NCBI RefSeq assembly: GCF_040096355.1
Contig: NZ_JBBMEX010000001.1
Span: 124,001 to 188,000, forward strand
Length of the DNA stretch: 64,000 nucleotides
Reading direction: 5' to 3'
Source of the DNA: Maccoyibacter intestinihominis
GTDB taxonomy: Bacteria; Bacillota; Clostridia; Lachnospirales; Lachnospiraceae
Positions 51,778-59,642 of this stretch are shown one piece after another. The notes beneath the pieces are model-generated. The model saw only the letters and a list, made by a program, of their open reading frames with translations, did not search any database and was not told where the DNA came from. The number at the start of each line of letters is the position of its first letter. Positions within the stretch are counted from its first letter, which is position 1. A program made the position numbers and the translations under genes.

Positions 51778-52263
51778 CTAATAATTATTATATGCGGCAT
51801 CATATGAATCTTTATCATTTTGAGATAATGCCTGCGTACTAGTATGTCCCGTAATTGCTGCATCCATAACATCTGTTGAAGTACTGTGATCCAACCCTAA
51901 TGCATGTCCCAATTCATGTGTCGCTACATTCTGTTTTTTACTATTACTATAACCGCTCATATAATAGGTATTGAGTTCAATTTTACCACTAGAATATGTC
52001 ATGCCTGCCCATCCATTCGAAGCATTGACATCGCTTACGTATACATCTTCTACAACAAAAGCACTGTCTTTTCTGATTACTCCAGATTTATATGCATTCC
52101 ATGTGGCAGCCCCAGTGTTAATATAACTCATGTAAGTGCTGTTTCCGTCATAGTCTAGATGTTTGCCAGAATCAACAAGATCCCATGTTTGTACATAAGC
52201 TTGTGCAAATGCCGTAATAGGAAATAGCATTGCTATAGCCATTAAAGTTATAATGCTATACAA
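51778..52263 (-). CDS. Matrixin-like zinc metalloprotease, signal peptide frameshifted
   Basis: A 161-codon frame whose C-terminal half holds the metzincin motif: H116, H120 and H126 in HELGHALGLDH, with the Met-turn at M133 (STDVMD). It begins at TTG with no ribosome binding site. The good start ATG 52298 (AAGGAGTGAAGGAGT upstream) is in another frame and stops after 16 codons. Adding one A to the A6 tract (52284-52289) joins that ATG to this frame and gives a perfect signal peptide ending ITAFAQA. So the gene is a one-base-broken or phase-variable secreted protease. It lies downstream of promoter P1. Confidence 0.7.
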   Translation of the reverse strand: MYSIITLMAIAMLFPITAFAQAYVQTWDLVDSGKHLDYDGNSTYMSYINTGAATWNAYKSGVIRKDSAFVVEDVYVSDVNASNGWAGMTYSSGKIELNTYYMSGYSNSKKQNVATHELGHALGLDHSTSTDVMDAAITGHTSTQALSQNDKDSYDAAYNNY

Positions 52264-52338
52264 TAAATGATTTTTAAAACAGATTTTTTAAAATGCATAC
52301 TCCTTCACTCCTTTTCAATCATGTAACAACGGTTATCT

Positions 52339-52440
52339 TCAATTATTCTTAAAGGTTATCTTTATGAAAATTGAAACGCAACACATACTAGTACACATTA
52401 TATATCCTGTTAATATTCCTAAAGTACGACATCTTATCAT
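52339..52440 (-). CDS. Possible 33-aa hydrophobic peptide downstream of P1
   Basis: ATG 52440 is preceded by GGAGTGGAG with 5-nt spacing and opens a 33-codon frame: basic start MIRCR, a hydrophobic Cys-containing segment (TLGILTGYIMCTSMCCVSIF), and a basic tail. It is the first frame on the transcript from P1, about 40 nt before the protease start. It could be a small membrane peptide or chance. Confidence 0.3.
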   Translation of the reverse strand: MIRCRTLGILTGYIMCTSMCCVSIFIKITFKNN

Positions 52441-52494
52441 CTCCACTCCATATTATAGATTCTCAGAATACTTAAGATGTAGTAGTATACCTTG

Positions 52495-52566
52495 AATATA
52501 ACAAAATCTTTATACTTTTCAATACCTCTATGCATGAATGGTAGCTCACTATGCACAAACGGTAGC
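52495..52566 (-). promoter_or_regulatory. LytTR-type promoter P1 (metalloprotease transcript)
   Basis: Two 16-bp boxes, ATGCATGAATGGTAGC (52530-52545) and ATGCACAAACGGTAGC (52551-52566), 21 bp apart, lie upstream (on the - strand) of TTGAAA (52517-52522), 16 bp and TATATT (52495-52500). Before the IS entered, the same boxes would also have faced the agrC promoter on the + strand, 8 bp from its -35. The 52299-52676 stretch holds this promoter, the peptide frame, and the IS left end. Confidence 0.75.
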
Positions 52567-52568
52567 AT

Positions 52569-54223
52569 ATAGAGTAAAGTTTTTGTCAGTTGAATAAAAG
52601 AAAAAAAGAGAGTACCAACATCTCTGTTATAATGGATTTGACGAGAATCTAAAATACAGACGATGGAGGCACTCTCATGAAAAACATTATAGCATATTCA
52701 ATGGAAAAGCTGTACAAAGATTTGGAAGAAGCAGATGAACTTTTTCTCTCATCCGGGATGAAGGACATGGAATTGTACGAGAAGCAGCTTGCGGAGGCTG
52801 CAAGAAAGGCTGCAGCAGAGCACATGGCAGCCCTTTACAGCGACATGGATCGTATGCTGTGTGAGGATATTTCCAGAGCTGAAAAATATACCATCCAGAG
52901 GCATGATGAACGCCAGCTGCTGACTACAGTGGGACCGGTTTGCTTTACCCACACGCTGTTCCGAAGCTGTAAGGATGGAACCTGCCATTATCTTCTGGAT
53001 GAATGGATGGAACTGGATGCCCATGAAAGACTGAGCAGCCGTGCGGAAGCTGAGGTGCTGGCCGAAGCGGTAAAGACCAGCTATGCCAGTGCTGCCAGGG
53101 TACTGGGAGAAGATTCGTTGATCAGCAAGACTGCCGTCATGGATAAGGTACACGGAATCCAGACAGAACTGCCCTTCCCGAAGCCGGAGAAGAAAAAGTG
53201 TGTGGAATACCTTTATGTTGAGGCAGACGAGGATCACATTCACAAGCAGGAGAAAAACGGAACAGAGAAGAAGGGCAGCATGATCGGGAAGCTGTTGTAT
53301 CTGTATGAAGGACAGGAAAAGAAAGACGGGCGGAAGGAACTGAAGAATGTCTTCTACCTGGGAGGTCTTTGCAGCGGAGGAGAAGCAAACAGACATCTGT
53401 TTGAACGGATGCAGGAATACATCGACACGAACTACGAGAGCCGGTATCTGAATGCGGTGTATATCAGTGGAGATGGAGGAGCATGGATCAAAGCAGGGGC
53501 GGAATATATTGAAAAGGGAGTTCCGGTACTGGATAAGTTCCACATGATGAAATATATCAACAAGGCGGCCAACCAGATGCTGGATGAGGCAGGGGAAGCC
53601 AAAGGACGGCTGTGGAAGGCCCTGTATAAGGGCAAGAAGAAAAAGTTTGTAAAGACTATAAAAGCTATCCGGAAATGTGCGCCGAACGAAAAAGCAGTGA
53701 ATGACTGTGAGGAATACCTGCTGAACAACTGGGATAGCGCAGTGAGAAGAATGCAGGATAAGAATGTCTATGGATGCAGTGCAGAAGGTCATGTGAGTCA
53801 TATGTATTCCGACCGGATGAGTTCCCGTCCGATGGGTTGGAGCGAAGCCGGAGCGGATGCGATGTGTCAGCTGAGATGCTATGTGAAGGATTACGGAGAA
53901 GAAAAGATCCTGGAACTGGTAAAGTACCGGCGGAGCCATAAGCAGGAAGAAGCAACGGGAACCGAGGAGATATCAGTGCGTCCAAACAGGGGATACATGA
54001 GGAGTCTGTTACTCCACAGTCATGACAATGACAGGGTATACATCGAAAAGCTGCAGGCAACCATCCCGAGTATAGACATCCGGAAAAAGCTTGCAATCCG
54101 GGAGCGTCTGGGAGGTATTTGACAAAACACTGTGGGAGAAGTAGACTATGAGAAAACGATCTGGGCAAGTTCATAGCAGGGAATCTTCTGCGACTCTCCA
54201 ACTGACAGTAAGTTTACTCTATC
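52569..54223. mobile_element. ISLre2-like insertion sequence
   Basis: About 1655 bp with 24-bp terminal inverted repeats matching at 21 of 24 positions (52569-52592 and 54199-54222; both begin ATAGAGTAAA and end TGTCAGTTG). An 11-bp direct repeat AACGGTAGCAT flanks it (52558-52568 and 54224-54234), as a target duplication. One transposase gene fills it. Its higher GC and different codon use contrast with the AT-rich flanks. Confidence 0.85.
52677..54122 (+). CDS. ISLre2-family transposase
   Basis: A 481-aa transposase of the UPF0236/ISLre2 family: CRDDE-type features include EADEDHIHKQ near residue 180, and the acidic VYISGDGGAWIKAGAEYI near 260 and DKFHMMKYINKA near 285. A C-terminal GCSAEGHVSHMYSDRMSSRPMGWSEAGADAM region near 370 is typical. 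Full length and in frame, so the IS is probably active. The start is 2 nt after the AACTCTCATG-type leader with GGAGG 8 nt upstream. Confidence 0.9.
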   Translation: MKNIIAYSMEKLYKDLEEADELFLSSGMKDMELYEKQLAEAARKAAAEHMAALYSDMDRMLCEDISRAEKYTIQRHDERQLLTTVGPVCFTHTLFRSCKDGTCHYLLDEWMELDAHERLSSRAEAEVLAEAVKTSYASAARVLGEDSLISKTAVMDKVHGIQTELPFPKPEKKKCVEYLYVEADEDHIHKQEKNGTEKKGSMIGKLLYLYEGQEKKDGRKELKNVFYLGGLCSGGEANRHLFERMQEYIDTNYESRYLNAVYISGDGGAWIKAGAEYIEKGVPVLDKFHMMKYINKAANQMLDEAGEAKGRLWKALYKGKKKKFVKTIKAIRKCAPNEKAVNDCEEYLLNNWDSAVRRMQDKNVYGCSAEGHVSHMYSDRMSSRPMGWSEAGADAMCQLRCYVKDYGEEKILELVKYRRSHKQEEATGTEEISVRPNRGYMRSLLLHSHDNDRVYIEKLQATIPSIDIRKKLAIRERLGGI

Positions 54224-54240
54224 AACGGTAGCATATTATG

Positions 54241-54269
54241 TTGTGTACCTACTTTATTGATGATAAAAT
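54241..54269 (+). promoter_or_regulatory. Core promoter of agrC-agrA-agrB
   Basis: TTGTGT (54241-54246), 17 bp, TAAAAT (54264-54269), about 33 nt before the agrC ATG. Only a half box (AACGGTAGCATAT, part of the duplicated target) remains upstream; the rest is 1.65 kb away behind the IS. Confidence 0.6.
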
Positions 54270-54301
54270 ATGACGGAGAATGATTAAAGGAAGTGGTAGC
54301 T

Positions 54302-55654
54302 ATGCTATATATTGACTCAATATGGGAATATATTGTTAATTTCTTAGAACTGGCATTGTTTATAATATTTATCCATAAAAAATTGCGTATTCGAGCAAAT
54401 TATAAACATCAAGCAGTTTTGATGTTTCTTTTCGTATCATTTCAGTTTGCTGTGTTATGCACGCTGAATAAAATGGGAATATCATCCTACAGCACTTTGA
54501 TGTCATCTTGTGTTTTGGACATTGGATATGCAGTATTGTTCTATCGTGATAGTATAATTCGCCGTATCTTTTGGGGCTTTTCGTATTCCATCATTTGCTT
54601 AGTTGCAGAACAGATTTCGTTCTTTATTCCCGTTACTCTTTTTAAAGGAGCGTCTCTGGAGCTATTATTAGGTGGAACATTACGGAAGCCATATACCATG
54701 TTATATTTGGCAATGATAGCTGTTTTTGTCTTGTTATTTCATTCTATTGGAAACAAAGACATATCTCTTTCACCGTTCCAAAAAGTTGCATATATTTTCA
54801 TCGCAATTTCTGGACTTGCAATCGGGCACTACATATTAAGGCTGACTTTGGAATCTGTTGATAAATTTGGTGATTCATCCTTTTCAGCTAGGCTATCATT
54901 GGTTGACTTGTTTTTTATTATTTTATTTTTAGTATTGATGCTATACATATACCAGCTAGGTTATTCAAAAGAAGAAAACATACGATTACTGGAAGAACAA
55001 AAGATTTATGAGCTGGAAAGGACTGAGTTCAATAGCTTATCTGAGACAACTGAACGATTACGAAAAATGAAACATGATATGCAGATTTATGTGGATGCAA
55101 TCAACGTATTAGCAAAAGACAAGAAATGGGATGAACTTATAGCATATACAGAGCAATACCATAACACTCTTGCAACTACGCAAAGTGCCATAGCAACGGG
55201 AAATATTGCTATTGACTGCATACTTACCGCAAAACTTGATTATGCTGAAAAACACGGAATTAAGACAGAATATTCTATTATGGCTCCTGAAAATTTTCCG
55301 CTTGATTCTGTTGAGCTTTCATCCATACTTGGAAATATATGGAATAATTCCATTGAAGCAGGAGAAAGACTTATAATCTCTGATCCAACCGAGCATCCAT
55401 ACATTTATTTTTATATTAAACCTTACCAGAATATGATACTGATTCACATTGAAAATAATTATGATGGTGTGATAAAAGGTAGCATTGATGGAGACATTTT
55501 GAGTGTTAAACAAGGAAAAGAACATGGACTTGGGATAAGACGAGTAAAAGAGCTTGTAGAAAAGGCAGATGGCGTATTGCAGATTACATCTGATAACAAA
55601 ATTTTTTCCGTACATATTATGATACCGGATAAGGAGAATAACAAACTACTATGA
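54302..55654 (+). CDS. agrC: AgrC-like peptide-sensing histidine kinase
   Basis: A 450-aa kinase: six or seven membrane helices in residues 1-215 (the AgrC peptide-binding module), a coiled coil, a phospho-accepting His near residue 257 (RKMKHDMQIYVDAI, the HPK10 pattern), and a C-terminal GHKL ATPase with GNIWNNSIEAGE (N box) and GKEHGLGIRRVKELVEKADG (G box). ATG 54302 lies 11 nt after AAAGG; the in-frame GTG 54293 is too close. It overlaps agrA by 4 nt. Confidence 0.9.
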   Translation: MLYIDSIWEYIVNFLELALFIIFIHKKLRIRANYKHQAVLMFLFVSFQFAVLCTLNKMGISSYSTLMSSCVLDIGYAVLFYRDSIIRRIFWGFSYSIICLVAEQISFFIPVTLFKGASLELLLGGTLRKPYTMLYLAMIAVFVLLFHSIGNKDISLSPFQKVAYIFIAISGLAIGHYILRLTLESVDKFGDSSFSARLSLVDLFFIILFLVLMLYIYQLGYSKEENIRLLEEQKIYELERTEFNSLSETTERLRKMKHDMQIYVDAINVLAKDKKWDELIAYTEQYHNTLATTQSAIATGNIAIDCILTAKLDYAEKHGIKTEYSIMAPENFPLDSVELSSILGNIWNNSIEAGERLIISDPTEHPYIYFYIKPYQNMILIHIENNYDGVIKGSIDGDILSVKQGKEHGLGIRRVKELVEKADGVLQITSDNKIFSVHIMIPDKENNKLL

Positions 55655-56385
55655 AAATGAAAATAACCATACTTGAAGATTCTGTGATCGAATCAGAACG
55701 GCTGAAAAATGGAATAAGAAAATACGGGCAGCAATATGATTGGGATATTGAAATTGACGAATACGAATCGGGCGAAGAATATTTTTCAAAAAATTCTGAA
55801 GGCACAACTATACAGGCTTCAGCATTTTTCCTTGACATACAAATGGGGCAAATGAATGGAATTGAGGTTGCTAAACGCCTTCGTGAATCTGGTTATCAAG
55901 GTATTATTGTATTTTTAACAGCTTTTAGAGAATATGTATTCCGAGGATATGAAGTCAGAGCTTTAAACTACTTGCTAAAACCCGTCAAGGAAAATACTCT
56001 TTTTCTGTGTTTGGATGAAATCGCGAAGGAGTTATCTAATAATACCTACATATACCGAAACAAGCAGGAAATTGTAAGTATTCCCTATGCAGATATATTG
56101 ACATTTTCGAGCAGATTACATTATGTGGATATATTGACCGTAGACGGCAAATGCTATGAACAAATGTCTACCCTAAATAAGATTATTGTCCATTTGCCAA
56201 GTGAATTTATCCGAACCCATCGTTCTTATATTGTAAATATGGCACATATCTATCGTATTACATCAGGAACGATTGAATTGTCAAATCATCTAACTACACA
56301 AATCGCACGTTCTTATTCCAAAGACGTGATAAGTGCTTTTGCCAAATATACAACAAGATTTGATACAAGCGGGGATTTTGAATGA
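55651..56385 (+). CDS. agrA: AgrA-like LytTR response regulator
   Basis: A 244-aa response regulator with phospho-acceptor Asp62 (FFLDIQMGQMNGIEVA), Lys in LLKPVKEN, and a C-terminal LytTR DNA-binding domain (about 135-240; DILTFSSRLHYVDILTVDG ... FIRTHRSYIVNMAHI). LytTR activators bind pairs of 9-bp ACxxTT-type repeats about 21 bp apart, as found at P1 and P2. It overlaps agrC and agrB by 4 nt each (ATGA). Confidence 0.92.
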   Translation: MKMKITILEDSVIESERLKNGIRKYGQQYDWDIEIDEYESGEEYFSKNSEGTTIQASAFFLDIQMGQMNGIEVAKRLRESGYQGIIVFLTAFREYVFRGYEVRALNYLLKPVKENTLFLCLDEIAKELSNNTYIYRNKQEIVSIPYADILTFSSRLHYVDILTVDGKCYEQMSTLNKIIVHLPSEFIRTHRSYIVNMAHIYRITSGTIELSNHLTTQIARSYSKDVISAFAKYTTRFDTSGDFE

Positions 56386-56948
56386 TTACGAAGTGGGCTA
56401 CATCTATTGCTAATAAGTTAGCAGAACTATCCGGGGAGGATGTTTCTGCGGATCAATTAGAAATATACATATATGGCTTAGAATGTTTTTTGAATACTTT
56501 TATAACCATAGTGTTATTGTTCGTATGGGGAGTTTTATCACATACACTCGGCTATACCCTAATTTGGGTAATTACCTTTTCATTGTTACGACATTATACC
56601 GGAGGTGCCCATGCTCCAACGCAGTTAACATGTATCTTAGGCAGCTTTTTTCTCGGTTGTCTTGATAAGTGGGCTATAATCTATTTAAAGCCAACTGTAC
56701 TAGGATATTTGATACTTGTCCTTATGTGTATATTATTTGCACCTATAAGTAACCATAAAATATGTTTAACCACCAAACAAAAATGGATACATAAACTTAT
56801 TTCTGTGATAATTGTTAGCATTGGATTTCTGCTGTTTTATAAAATTGGAAACACGAAGATGAATACCACATTGTTTTATTCCTTTTTCTGCGTAATCATT
56901 CTTATGATAGTCGAAACAATTAAAAATCTAATGAGACACTTTAAATAG
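56382..56948 (+). CDS. agrB: AgrB-like autoinducer-processing protease
   Basis: A 188-aa membrane cysteine endopeptidase that cleaves AgrD and forms the thiolactone. Catalytic His77 and Cys84 are present in RHYTGGAHAPTQLTC, at the same residue numbers as in S. aureus AgrB. Four to six hydrophobic segments fit. No AgrD gene is adjacent, unlike most agr loci; the only candidate in the window is at 50716-50862 on the opposite strand. Confidence 0.92.
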   Translation: MITKWATSIANKLAELSGEDVSADQLEIYIYGLECFLNTFITIVLLFVWGVLSHTLGYTLIWVITFSLLRHYTGGAHAPTQLTCILGSFFLGCLDKWAIIYLKPTVLGYLILVLMCILFAPISNHKICLTTKQKWIHKLISVIIVSIGFLLFYKIGNTKMNTTLFYSFFCVIILMIVETIKNLMRHFK

Positions 56949-56968
56949 CAGGATGACTTTTCATAAAT

Positions 56969-57013
56969 ATTCAAAAAAGATAAAGAATTTGATGGTCTTT
57001 ATCTTTTTTGAAT
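56969..57013. terminator. Bidirectional terminator between agrB and relaxase
   Basis: A 17-bp perfect stem (arms 56969-56985 and 56997-57013; ATTCAAAAAAGATAAAG and complement) with an 11-nt loop. The A6/T6 parts give a T run for either strand. It serves convergent agrB and the relaxase gene. Confidence 0.85.
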
Positions 57014-57022
57014 TTAATTAGA

Positions 57023-58588
57023 TTATCTAGCTCCTCTGTCTGATGGCGAACGATAGTTAAAATCTCTGTCCTGTTCCCGTTTCTGAACTTCTGCCTGTTT
57101 TTCTGCCAGCTTTCGATGGATTGAGTTTTCTCCATACTTGGAGTTCCATTCCTTGTTTGCTTTGACATAGGATTCATACTCGGACTTGCCTTGTTTATAG
57201 ACTTGCAGGAACGCATCTACCGTTGGATATTTGTAATCCTGCACGATATGGGATAATCCCTGCTTCATAATCTTAATCGTTTCTGCGTATTTGTTAGACT
57301 GTGCCTGCAATTCCTTTCGTTTCTTTCCTTGGAATAATCCTGTACAGTTCTTCAAATCCTCGTCAATAAGGTCTTTTTTCACTTCCTGCGTATGAATGGC
57401 TCTGTTTTGTCGTTTAAGTTTCTCCATAATCTCTTCAAGTCGCATCTCATAATCGTGTGCCAGCTCAGACATTCTTGGTCTTGGCGGAATAACGGTCTTT
57501 TCTGCGGTAGTAGTAGCAGGTGCTTTGAATGGTTGGGTCACAGCAGGAATTGTCTGATTGTCTGTCTGTGTAACGGATGGAGCTGGTTGTTTCTCTTGTT
57601 TTTCATTTCTTCGCTCCATAAGGTCGGAGATTCTGGCTTTCTGTTGTTCCTGTTTCTGTATCAGCAACTTTATGAGTTCTTTTAACAGCTCGATTGCCCG
57701 AAAGATAATCATAAACAAAAGCTCCGGATGATTGCCATACTTGTGAATGGATTCCTTAATCGGAGTTGAAATCTGTTCCTGCTTTACCTTTAAGATTTCC
57801 TTTCGCTCCATCCCCGATACCAAAGCGTGATCCACAGTACGATTCCAGTCCTGTATGACCTTATTATTGAGTGTAATCTTATCTGCCTTTGGATTGTTCT
57901 TACCGATTTTCTTAGTGGCAAGATAGACATCCCCACGCTTGAATGCAGACAGCTTTTCTTTCTCATCTTTGACAAGTCCGTTGATGACATCGGTATAAAA
58001 TACCTTGACCTCATCTAAGAAATGTTCCTGCTTAAAGCGAGCGTCCTTGATGGTAAACATCTGTCTTTCGTAGACCTCACCTTTCTTGATCACCTTACAC
58101 CTTTTACGGATAGTTCCATTCTCGTCTAGGATTTCTTTCTTGGTACGAACATGATTACCTTTCTCATCATAGAACATATTTCTGGTGGCAATCTTTTCTA
58201 TCGGTTCGTCAAGATAATTTCGTTCTGCAAAGATAAGATGGATATGATAATTCGTCTTTCGTTTGTTATGATGGAGTGCTGCAATACAATCAACACCATA
58301 CCGACTTTTGAATTTATCCGTCATATATTTTAATAGTCCGTCTGGCGGATAATCCACAAAGGATTCCGGCAGGGCAATGATAAATTCTCTTGCTTCGATA
58401 CATTTTCCCTCTGTACCGCTTTTCTTAAATTCTGCCTGATTGCACTTGGCAAGTTCTGTCCAAAATTTTCGGTCTGTGGTTTCATATACCGCATAGAGAT
58501 TTTCCTGTTTTTTGTCACTGGAGATATAATAGATTCTTCCACGAACATTATGGAGCTTTGACATCTGCACAAATGAATTTCTTGGCAT
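57023..58588 (-). CDS. MobA/MobL-family relaxase
   Basis: A 521-aa conjugative relaxase. The metal-binding histidines are H115 and H117 in HHNKRKTNYHIHLIFAE, with an upstream candidate Tyr in the first 35 residues for strand transfer. The C-terminal half (about 300-521) is Lys/Gln/Glu-rich and coiled-coil-like, as in MobL proteins. It nicks oriT to mobilise the element; the oriT-like region lies just upstream at 58690-58788. No coupling protein is seen. Confidence 0.85.
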   Translation of the reverse strand: MPRNSFVQMSKLHNVRGRIYYISSDKKQENLYAVYETTDRKFWTELAKCNQAEFKKSGTEGKCIEAREFIIALPESFVDYPPDGLLKYMTDKFKSRYGVDCIAALHHNKRKTNYHIHLIFAERNYLDEPIEKIATRNMFYDEKGNHVRTKKEILDENGTIRKRCKVIKKGEVYERQMFTIKDARFKQEHFLDEVKVFYTDVINGLVKDEKEKLSAFKRGDVYLATKKIGKNNPKADKITLNNKVIQDWNRTVDHALVSGMERKEILKVKQEQISTPIKESIHKYGNHPELLFMIIFRAIELLKELIKLLIQKQEQQKARISDLMERRNEKQEKQPAPSVTQTDNQTIPAVTQPFKAPATTTAEKTVIPPRPRMSELAHDYEMRLEEIMEKLKRQNRAIHTQEVKKDLIDEDLKNCTGLFQGKKRKELQAQSNKYAETIKIMKQGLSHIVQDYKYPTVDAFLQVYKQGKSEYESYVKANKEWNSKYGENSIHRKLAEKQAEVQKREQDRDFNYRSPSDRGAR

Positions 58589-58675
58589 AGCGATTTCCTC
58601 CTTTCCCAGTTTTGATTTTGGAAAAGAGGACAGATAAGATAGATGAGATGTGAGTAGTAAACTTTCCCTGTGAGC

Positions 58676-58788
58676 GAGTGCATAGGCACTCGTCTTGCGA
58701 ACACATCCGCCTTGTGGCGGCTAAGCCTCGCAGAGCGAAATACACAGAGTACAAAACGAAGTTTTGTGCGATGGGTGTATTTCGCTCT
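58676..58788. other. Candidate oriT: cluster of inverted repeats upstream of the relaxase
   Basis: Three stems in about 110 bp: GAGTGC/GCACTC (about 58676-58692), CCGCC/GGCGG (about 58707-58721), and a 14-bp perfect stem AGAGCGAAATACAC (58732-58745) with GTGTATTTCGCTCT (58775-58788), which encloses ACAAAAC/GTTTTGT (58751-58767). Position upstream of the relaxase gene and nested repeats fit an origin of transfer. The nic site is not identified. Confidence 0.5.
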
Positions 58789-58925
58789 CAAACGCCGAGG
58801 GCTTGCTTATGAAGTTCACTTTTAGCTGTAACTGTTCCCTCAGCACCTAATTTTGTGCCTTTAATGGCACACTTTTTATGTGCCGTATCCGGCACTCCCT
58901 TTTCTTAACAGAAATGCTAGAAGAT

Positions 58926-59102
58926 TGCTATGAAAATCAGCGAAACAATAGACGAATCCGTTAGCACTTTTGCCTTAACAATAGCATTGTTCTATTATTC
59001 AGACTTTTTAGCAAAAACCGTAGAAACAGTAGAAGTCTGCTATTAAAATCGAAAAAACAATAGCACGATTCGTTAGCATTTTTGCCCTGACAATAGCATT
59101 GT
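58926..59102. repeat. Two imperfect direct repeats, 112-bp spacing
   Basis: Copies at 58926-58990 and 59038-59102 share GCTAT-AAAATC, AAACAATAG, CGTTAGCA, TTTTGCC and ACAATAGCATTGT in the same order. Each copy ends in the palindrome-like ACAATAGCATTGT. They may be protein-binding sites for mobilisation or replication. No gene is seen in 58589-59642. Confidence 0.6.
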
Positions 59103-59352
59103 GTTACTTCGCTTACTTTTAAACTGTGTCTGGCAAGGAAGTGGTAGTAAAAGTTCCTATTAAATTTCATTTTTAATAGTGCATTGTTTTATTACATTTT
59201 GATTTTAATAGAGCTTTTTACTATTAACTCTTTGAAAATGTACCCCATAGATTGGACACTCAAAATCATAGTAGCGTACACTTTTTGTCATAGGTCGGAC
59301 AGCTTTTTTCATAGCTACACTTGGTATGACTTCTCACAGCACTTTTTGTAAG

Positions 59353-59535
59353 TTGGGTGGACTTGTCCTACCAGTCGGCTTCACTTGGGTGGATGGTTGC
59401 ACCCACTTCATTTTCTGGCTTGGGTGGACTATTCATAACACCTTTTGCATCTTGGGTGGACTTGTCCTACCAACAAGCTATAACTGGGTGGACGATTGCA
59501 CCCATTCACATCCATCTTGTCCTCATTTTCCAAAA
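59353..59535. repeat. Tandem imperfect repeat, about 99-bp unit, with TGGGTG/CACCCA hairpins
   Basis: TTGGGTGGACTTGTCCTACC starts at 59353 and again at 59452. In each unit a second TGGGTGGA/TGGGTGGAC is followed after a few bases by TTGCACCCA, so TGGGTG can pair with CACCCA. An open frame through it (81 codons) simply mirrors the repeat and is not considered a gene. Confidence 0.6.
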
Positions 59536-59642
59536 GTTCTGGTTGTATCTGAGGACTTGTCCGTGATATAATCTATTTGCGTGTAGGTATATCATGGCTT
59601 TTAGTCAGATACATACCAGAGGGATGGTCTTAGGACTGTCCC

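Noticed and set aside
52749..53939. 396-codon open frame antisense to the ISLre2 transposase
   Set aside because: It is a shadow of a GC-richer coding strand, without a ribosome binding site and without a recognisable domain; the sense transposase is intact.
58330..58791. 153-codon - strand frame over the relaxase start and oriT-like repeats
   Set aside because: It overlaps the relaxase in another frame and runs through palindromes; no start signal.
59353..59535. CRISPR-like array
   Set aside because: Only two units, about 99 bp each with internal similarity, no short spacers of constant length and no cas genes in the window.
59326..59571. 81-codon frame through the 99-bp repeats
   Set aside because: The peptide merely repeats the DNA repeat (GGLVLP... 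twice) and has no ribosome binding site.
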